Positions 56,836 through 64,000 of a stretch of 64,000 nucleotides of DNA are shown one piece after another. The notes beneath the pieces are model-generated. The model had not been told where the DNA came from. It did no database searches and worked only from the letters and a program-made list of their open reading frames with translations. Positions within the stretch are counted from its first letter, which is position 1. Every line of letters starts with the position of its first letter. A program made the translations under genes and the position numbers. The stretch is from NCBI GenBank assembly GCA_019426215.1, contig CM033393.1, positions 51,896,645 through 51,960,644 on the forward strand, in the 5' to 3' direction. This stretch comes from Buddleja alternifolia. Its lineage: Eukaryota; Streptophyta; Magnoliopsida; Lamiales; Scrophulariaceae.

Positions 56836-58059
56836 AAGCACCTGACCCGCTCGAGCATTCCTCGCTCGAGCTTAACTATTGACTCGAAGCTGGCTGCTCG
56901 AGCAGCTCACTCGACCAAGCTAGAAAGAGCATGGGAAGCCGCAATTAAAAGAGTGTAAGCGAGGAAGATGAATGTTTCGAGAGAAAACAAATTTCGGGAT
57001 GTATGACAAGATAGCTCTTTTCTTCGAGAAAGTGAAGAGGAAGATGCCTGTTCGAGACGAGTTTTTTAATACACGTGAACTCGAAATATATTAGGGGGCA
57101 TTTGTTTACACTATAAATAATTTGGGCTATCGAAATTACAAGGCCCAAATAGCCCGAATTGTAGGCATTCGAAAATAAAGAAATTAGGTCCATAATGAAC
57201 CTAATTTCCAATCATCTGCAGAGACGCGCTAATTTGAAATTATTTGAAAGAGCAGTTGAAGACGGTTGAAGGCGGTTCCGAAAAGGAACGTGGGTTCCTC
57301 AAAGACCCATATATATACGAGCCGCGGAGAAGAAGAGAGGAGATCGCAAGATCATCAGACTTCTTTCTCTTAGCGTAAATTAAGAGTAGTTCATAGCATA
57401 ATGTAGGAGTAGCAGTAGAATAGATGTAATAGTTTCTTATCGAAAACCACTTAGATGCGGCTGCGAAGCATGTATCCATAATTATCTGTAATCATCACGA
57501 TTGAAAACTTTCATGGAGGTGTAAATTATCGTTTATTCAGATTTAAGTATCGAATAGATAGTTTATGCATTGGACTTGAGTTTTCAATTTACCCTTTTGA
57601 ATTCGAACATATTCAAGTATGGAAAAAAGATAGATTCTCACGTAGGTATAAGATTTTCTTTTGTCAGATTTAAGTATCTGAGAGATAATTTTTATCTGGA
57701 CTTGAATTTTATCTTTCATCTCATTATTGTATTCGAAGACAATAATCAACGTCTAAAATAATACATTCGATCGAGAGATTCTTACGTAGGTATAAGATTA
57801 TCTTGTGTCAGATTTAAGTATCAGAGAGATAGTTTTTATCTGGACTTGAATCTTTCCTTCACTGTATTATTGTGTTAAATTGATGTCCGAATAATTAATT
57901 TAAACAACACGGCGAAGTGTTAAATTCTGAACCACTGCCTAGCGTATCGAATTCGAGCGCGGGGGTTGAAAGATAATTCTAAGATAAGAATTATCGGGGG
58001 CTTGGAACACGCAGTTGGATCCACCCTAGTCTAGATTGTTTTTTTTACGAAACAATTCT

Positions 58060-58692
58060 CATATGCAGCTTATCAATCAGTAATTATATTCATTCAGCAA
58101 ATTTACAATAAGGGCCTCATTATTGATTCGGTTAATTTGCTGCTCTCTGATCCACTTCTCGTTATCCTTTATATATCTTTCTTTCTGAATCCTTTTTGGT
58201 TTATGCAAGAAATAATCTTCTGACTTAAAATATAGCTTATCAAAGATACAATGCATATTTATTTACATTTTGTTTTTTCCCCGTTTCCCTTCTGATTTCA
58301 TTCTTCTTATTTCCTGGTTATAAAGCATCTATTTGGGAAGCTTCTCCGCGCTAGCACTGAACTAGTTCTCAAGCTTCGCTGGACACTATTGAGGTAAAAC
58401 TAATTAATCCAGCTGATTAATATAAGTTTTCTACTCACCTCTCATGTGTGTGTATATATATATATTGATGTTGATCGGTCGAGCTACTTAGTAATGTCAC
58501 TTGTAGTTAAAGTGATTTTTAATTATCTTTGAATCACGATCATAAACCTAAGGAGACAGACAAAGGGCCGTGTGGTGGATGGTCCTAAACAAGGGGATAG
58601 TAAAGCAGGGAAATGTAGGGCGTTGGAATAGCAGTCGTAATGAAAAGGGGACGGACCAGGCCGGGGGCGACAGTGTTTTGGATCGAGGGTAG
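58060..58692. other. intergenic DNA right of the LTR retrotransposon
   Basis: No gene is visible. A short (TA)n run lies at about 58449-58462. The DNA was contiguous with the sequence left of 53643 before the insertion. Confidence 0.45.
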
Positions 58693-59271
58693 TGATCTAG
58701 GTCGATTTTGGGGGATCGATCTGACTCAGTCTGGCCTACTTCGCATCGCATGACACATGAATATGGTGACGAGATGTTGGATCTGCACTTGGACACTAGA
58801 CCAAGCTGCCTACGTACCTCCTTGGAGGATCAAGTCTAACGTAGTTCAAAGGTTTTGATTTTATTGATGGGTTTAGGGTGGTATATTGTATAAACTTTAG
58901 GGTCGTTTGTATGAAGAGTAGACCCTTAGGGTCGTATGGTGCGTAAACGCAATGTAACCCTCATTTGTATACTTGGGTCGTACTACGAGTCTATAGCTAA
59001 TGTATCATTGGATACGAGACTAGCTCAGGAGATTTAAAAATGGAGATTGGAACCCTCAATATGTGTCGAGAGAAGGTATTTATAGATGCAAGTGTTGTAC
59101 GGATATGACAGCGATAAGCGGGTCGCACCGATGATGCCACGTGGTGCCTATGAACGGTCAGAATCTTGACTCGTATCTAGTGAACGACCCGACTCGGATC
59201 ACTTAAAAACACCAGAATCTTTCATTATGGACCGGTTTATGGGTCTGTGTTGAGTCTCACATACTATAACA
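58693..59271 (+). mobile_element. solo-LTR-like element
   Basis: The segment runs from TGATCTAGGTCG to CTATAACA (TG...CA termini) and its first 260 bp match 49238-49499. No primer site, polypurine tract or partner LTR adjoins it. Flanking 5-mers do not match, so its ends are provisional. Confidence 0.6.
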
Positions 59272-60395
59272 TTTCATTCTTGGGTTAAATACCATATTTT
59301 GGTATATCAGGTTGCAAGCCCAATCTTGAGTCTCCAAGGGAGCTTCATGTGCATCAGTGCATGTGTTGCTCACGGCTTAGCTCATCTTAGAAAGTTATGG
59401 CAGTGTGGAAATTCTCTTATTTTCCAATGTTTCCTGAGCTGAAAATGGAGCATTCATTTCGGTATTTTAATCCATACACGGACAAGTGTTTTTTTCTTAG
59501 TTTTTATGTAAACTTAAATATGGATCAAAAATCAAAATTGAGGTGATAAAAGGAAAATTTGCTAGTTGCAGGGCATTTTCTGAACCTTGTCCAATGTAAT
59601 ATGTATTTGTATACGTTTATATATGTTCCTTCTGAACTATAGTTTTATATTTTCTAGCATTAGACATTGATATGGATATGACCAATATGATCCCTTGCTC
59701 TTTCTCTTGTGGTTTAGGAATTAGGAGCAACTCTAATTTGACATATTTACCTTACTTTTTCTCTACGAAGGAACAAAGTGGCACGGTTTTTTATTATTTG
59801 CGAGTAATCTTTGGGTAGATTAAAATTAATGGAATCGGTCCACTTAATATTTAACAACTTTCTTCACACGAGATTAATGATAAAATATCATTTCACTCTA
59901 ATTTAATGATGTATAATCTATATGTTTCATAATCTATCAGTTTCATTAATTTTGATGCACTATAGAATCACGTGTATTTTTACTCCTTATGACGTACACG
60001 TTAACAGGATATGAAATCAATTTTTCTGCCTAAATTTAAGGCAGACGTACGTTTTGCTTTTAAAGGTACCAATGATCCATCCCTTTCAAAATTAATACTA
60101 GCAATAAACATTTTTGAATGATGCGTATGAGTACTGGAGATCAACTATCGATAAATATCAATCTCATTAATTATTAAAGTATTATAAAAAATATATATAT
60201 TTTAGTGAACTTTACATATATTTTAATACTATATATGATATATATTCACGAGAGTTGGACTCTCGATACCCACCAATTATCACCCAACAACATTTTCTGG
60301 TAGTACTGGTCATATAACTTTTTGATTAAGGTACAACTTTTAACCATTTTTTTAAATATTTTTCTTTGAAGTCCCACTCTCAACCGTCGTCTCTA
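59272..60395. other. intergenic AT-rich DNA
   Basis: No gene, paired repeat or RNA was recognised. Density of A/T runs rises from 59900 to 60250. Confidence 0.45.
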
Positions 60396-60399
60396 CCGG

Positions 60400-60427
60400 T
60401 GACGTGGGTTCACGCCCTCGCCACGTG
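60400..60427 (+). promoter_or_regulatory. G-box and ACGT-core motifs upstream of FOLK
   Basis: TGACGTGG at 60400-60407 and CACGTG at 60422-60427 lie 60-90 bp before the FOLK start codon. ACGT-core pairs of this kind bind bZIP factors, including ABA-responsive ones. FOLK is known as a negative regulator of ABA signalling in Arabidopsis, so ABA feedback is possible but inferred. Confidence 0.5.
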
Positions 60428-60487
60428 ATCTATGAAGCATACTCTCCATAGTTAATTAATTAAAACCAGACCGAATTTCACCTTCCC

Positions 60488-63088
60488 ATGGCATTGACAA
60501 TTGCAATCTTCTCCAACCCACTGAACTCCACTTCCAATTTCTCCCGTGCTTTTAAAACGCAGCGTTTCGAGTTCCCTCAGCTGCTTAAACCGAAGCCGAG
60601 GGAGCTGAAATCAGCTGCGGTCATGTTTTCCGATAACATCGTCGTCAGCGACATCGTCGCCACCGGTTTGTCCGGCGGGATTGCATTATCCTTGCTTAAA
60701 TTATGGGAACAGACGGCTAAGAGAGGCCTCTTTGACCAGGTTCACTTAATTATTCAATTTTCGGTTTTCTCCAAATTTCCTCTTCCATATCCGTGTTTTA
60801 ATTTTAATTTGTAGTTATAATGTTTTTTCTGAAGTTGAAGTGAGTAATTCGTGGATTAGGTTTGGGGATTTTGTGATTCGTTTGTTTTATCTTTTCTTTC
60901 TGTTGCTAGATTAGAGAGGGGAATTAAGGTTTGTGAGAAGGAATAATATGGAATGACAATCTAGGCGAATACTGTATTGACATTTGTAAAGACGTTCACC
61001 ATGTTTGTTTGATCTTTGGTTTTCAGCGAGCAAAAGAAAAGGAACAGCATTGAATAATATTCCATCATAATTTCATTTAAACAATCGAGTAATGCACTAA
61101 TGCTATATACCGGTGGTTATAGAAGCGGTGAAAAATCGGTGGTATATAGCATTTTCCCAAACAAAATAAGTATTGACTTTAGTTGAGCATCATGAAAAAG
61201 ATAAAATACGATTATGTGTAAATTAATAGATATCTCTCACAATTATGATCGTAGTTAGTTTCCTCTTAAAACCAAAAAGAGAAAAAAAAAATTTACTACT
61301 TTTCTCACTAAGATTCTAGGCCAAACATGGCCTTACTATTAAAAAACTTCTACTAGTTAATGTTAATTTGTCTTTTCTCACTTAAACATATGTTAATTGG
61401 ATCACATATTTGTAAATTGCTGTTCCCTGTCAGACATCATTGCCGGAGTAGTGTTTTTTTTTTTGGATATTCTTAAATTCTTCCGATTGCTTCCATAAAC
61501 AACTTTTAATTGACGAGTTCCAAATTCTTCCATCTTTAGGTGTTGTAGAGATTAAAAAATTTCAAGCACTTGTTCAGACATATCATTTCCTGGTTCCCCC
61601 GTATTGCTCTTATTATTCACTTTTCTGTTGTTTAGAAACTAAATAGGAAGCTTGTACACATTACTCTTGGATTAGCATTCATGCTTTGCTGGCCAATGTT
61701 CAGGTAATATGCTATGTGATTAGGAAAGAGGCTTTTCGCTCTAGCTGACGTAGTACTATTTATTGAGCTACTAATATTTTTTAACAGTTCTGGTCGTCAG
61801 GGAGCAATTTTAGCAGCAGTTATTCCTGGTATCAATATAATAAAGATGCTTCTTCTAGGACTTGGAATATTGAAAGATGATGCAACTGTCAAGTCTATGA
61901 GTAGATTTGGAGACCACAGGTATGTGCCAATGCAATAGAAATCCTCTTTTTCTACATCTAGATAATTTCGTGATTCTATTATATGAATGAGTTATGTAGT
62001 CGAATTGAGCAAAGAAATAGCGAGCCTGCCATTCATTTAAGGCATCTAGTGACTGGTAGATATGTGGGTTTAGGAACAAGTCAACCTACACATGTGACTG
62101 AATATTTTGCAAGTTCACTGAATAATATTCGCGTTTCTCTGTAAATGTCTATCACTTCATTTAGCATAAAGTTACTGAAGTATTTTTGTAATTGTAGAGG
62201 ATTCCAGCTGTTATCTTTTGTGGCATGGTGTTTTGGTACTAGATCCCAATAATAATAACTTTATAGAAGAAATTATGTAGTAATGGAATGAACGAGGAAA
62301 ATTAGTTTCTTCGTTTGGGCCCACCACGAGATTCACTCTAGGGCTAGCAGCTCAATAGAAAACTCTAAGACTGTGGATGGATGGTTGGTTGAGGACCTAA
62401 TACATGAGTCACCGTCACAGTCCATTTTCCTTCCCTTCTGTAGAATTCATTCTTCTGGCTGCTTATATTGCAAAATGGTTTGCTCTTGTTCAGGGAACTA
62501 CTTAAGGGGCCGTTGTACTATGCTGCCACAATCACTTTGGCGAGTGCCATCTACTGGAGAACTTCTCCCATAGCAATTGCAGCAGTTTGTAATCTCTGTG
62601 CGGGTGATGGTATGCTCCACAATCATTTATTGTATTTGCTAATACAAATTTAGAACGTAGAATGCTCTTTTTAAAATATCTTTAGTATATAGTCTAAAAT
62701 TTCTTCACTAATTTCCTTTACAGGTATGGCTGATATTGCGGGCAGGCGTTTTGGAAGCCAAAAACTTCCTTACAACCAAAACAAATCAGTTGTTGGTAGT
62801 GTTACGATGGCATGTGCTGGTTTCTTGGCTTCCATTGGGTAAGATACTTTGCCTCTTTTCCTGCTTAAACTTGGTACAACTTTTTTTGCTAATTAGAAAT
62901 GCCAAAACAGATACATGTTCTATTTTTCCTCACTTGGGTATATGCAAGAAAGCTCCGAGATGGTTCTGGGATTTTTGATAGTGTCCATTGCTGCTGCATT
63001 AGTTGAATCCCATCCTTTAAGCACTGAGCTTGATGACAACTTGACAGTTCCCCTGACCGCTGTGTTCATTGGCAGTTTAGTTCTCTGA
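60488..63088 (+). CDS. FOLK: farnesol kinase / phytol kinase-like, plastid
   Basis: Exons 60488-60739, 61636-61703, 61788-61919, 62494-62609, 62724-62838 and 62911-63088 give 286 residues. These CTP-dependent membrane kinases phosphorylate prenyl alcohols (farnesol, geraniol or phytol). It starts with a Ser/Phe/Lys-rich plastid-targeting-like leader, followed by hydrophobic segments. Conserved stretches are RKLVHITLGLAFMLCWPMFS, LLKGPLYYAATIT, AAVCNLCAGDGMADIAGRRF and LPYNQNKSVVGS. The NLCAGDGMAD segment is the nucleotide-binding signature of the dolichol/phytol kinase family. VESHPLSTELDDNLTVPLT precedes the C-terminus. The sequence looks closer to FOLK (At5g58560) than to VTE5 in the MFxxNxVxSD segment; this distinction is from memory. 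Confidence 0.94.
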
Positions 63089-64000
63089 GAGAACCCACCA
63101 ATCTGAAGAGATCGTTTAACCTCGATGATTATATGCTGAATATGAGTACTGTTCCAGTAACAGGTATTATAGCGGCTACTAATGCTTCTCCTTCATGGAT
63201 ACTCGGTGTACCAGAGTTATGTTGATTGTAGTTACAGTTCTTGATTGTTGGTAACTTGTCGACGTCTAGTTGTAAAATTGCAAATCGAACATGTCCTTGT
63301 TGTACCACTATGTAACAGTAAGAGTAGTTGAATGAATGTGGTCCATGTTCTTAGTTCCAGATTTAAATTTTGAAGTTGAGAGTGAAATTGCGAGGAGCCT
63401 TCTCGTTTTTTCTGTGTTATATTCTTCTTTTCTATTTCTTGTTCTTTCTAATTTAACCAGTTGAAATCCTTGAGCAAAGCTTTATCAACCAGATTTCTAG
63501 TTTGGAATGCCTTATTTTGTGTTTGGGTTGAAGGATTCGGAAGCCTTTCATAATGTATATTCATTTAGTCTGTTTCATATCATAACGAATTTCAAACATT
63601 TGGTACAAATGTATTTTTCCGGACATTATTATAATGACAGAGTCTTGAGTCTATTGCATGTAGATTTACACGGACCTTCCAACAATGTAAGAAAATCAGG
63701 AATTATTCGTCACGTTAATTTTTTTTTATTCGTAATCGTAGCTGTCTTGCAATAATTGAAGAAAAATGCCACAAAATTCCGCTTTTGCAACAAAAGTTTC
63801 TGTTGTATATGAGATTATAATTAAAGGTCCATTAGTTATTGTATGAGTTAAAATTTAAAATTATCAAACGCAAAAGAGAAGAGAAAAGGATATATATAGA
63901 GAAGAAAAAGTTGAACCAGAAAAACGATTAATTTCAAATCAAAGTTTGCCATTGATCCTTAATAGTGGACAACGTTCTTCCATGCTTCCTTAGTTCCTTA
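63089..64000. other. 3' flank of FOLK to window end
   Basis: The first 250-300 bp is likely the FOLK 3'UTR. The remainder is AT-rich, with short random frames only, and no gene start is visible before the window ends. Confidence 0.45.

Larger units (their letters stand above)
53643..58054 (+). mobile_element. complete non-autonomous LTR retrotransposon with captured host gene
   Basis: LTRs 53643-54622 (980 bp) and 57103-58054 (952 bp) run from TGTTTACACTATAAAT to ACGAAACA. The target duplication ATTCT is perfect (53638-53642, 58055-58059). After the 5' LTR, GTTTTGGCGACCACAGTGGG looks like a primer-binding region of the gypsy style, and TTAGGGGGCAT before the 3' LTR is the polypurine tract. 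The 2.5 kb interior has no recognisable gag or pol. It holds low-grade CTCGA-rich text, a nested MITE (55333-55835) and a universal-stress-protein gene fragment on the opposite strand. The LTRs remain very similar, apart from small indels, so insertion is fairly recent. Superfamily assignment is uncertain. Confidence 0.9.

Noticed and set aside
1..64000. CRISPR array, bacterial operons, phage or plasmid origin
   Set aside because: Repeats here have transposon structure with target duplications, and genes are intron-containing plant genes.
1..64000. Canonical tRNA, rRNA or snRNA genes
   Set aside because: Box A/B matches were found only inside SINE-like inserts with target duplications; no cloverleaf gene or rRNA segment was recognised by eye. 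A tRNA scan would settle it.

Overview
This window is plant nuclear DNA, most likely from a eudicot. The evidence is AT-rich intergenic DNA, many short GT-AG introns, plant-only gene families (pentatricopeptide repeat, DUF642, DCD-domain and plant TOM20 proteins) and dense plant transposable elements. An R1-like NLR fragment hints at an asterid, but weakly. No bacterial or organellar features were seen.

Ten complete genes and one 5'-truncated gene could be modelled; most intron-containing models were rebuilt exon by exon with the reading frame kept across every junction. In order they are: F-box/kelch protein (+, cut by the window start), FIGL1 AAA ATPase (+, 13 exons), a CYP94B-type P450 (-, intronless), sulfite oxidase (-, 12 exons, C-terminal SKL), an E-class PPR protein (+, intronless), a DUF642 cell-wall protein (+, 3 exons), a plastid M48 peptidase (-, 8 exons), a DCD-domain N-rich protein (-, 5 coding exons plus a 5'UTR intron), TOM20 (+, 6 exons), ribonucleotide reductase small subunit (-, intronless) and farnesol/phytol kinase (+, 6 exons). 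Six of them (F-box/kelch, FIGL1, M48, DCD, TOM20, RNR2) follow the same order as Arabidopsis At3g27150 to At3g27060 as I remember it, so this looks like an expanded ancestral eudicot block.

The gene-rich part is 0-45.7 kb, with short elements between and inside genes. These are MITEs with 8-10 bp target duplications, at least four SINE-like retroposons with target-site duplications, a family of very small (68-83 bp) retroposons, a 0.96 kb TRIM-type LTR element and a probable 3.1 kb non-autonomous Helitron. A gene graveyard at 28.8-30.0 kb holds an F-box/kelch fragment fused head-on to an NLR 5' fragment.

From 45.7 to 60.4 kb there is no intact gene. This stretch holds a LINE fragment split by a deleted copia element, partial LTRs, and a complete 4.4 kb LTR retrotransposon with a perfect 5-bp target duplication. 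Instead of gag-pol, that element carries a captured piece of a host universal-stress-protein gene (start codon, exon 1 and upstream sequence) and a nested MITE. This captured gene, the micro-retroposon family and the F-box/NLR chimera are the most unusual signals.
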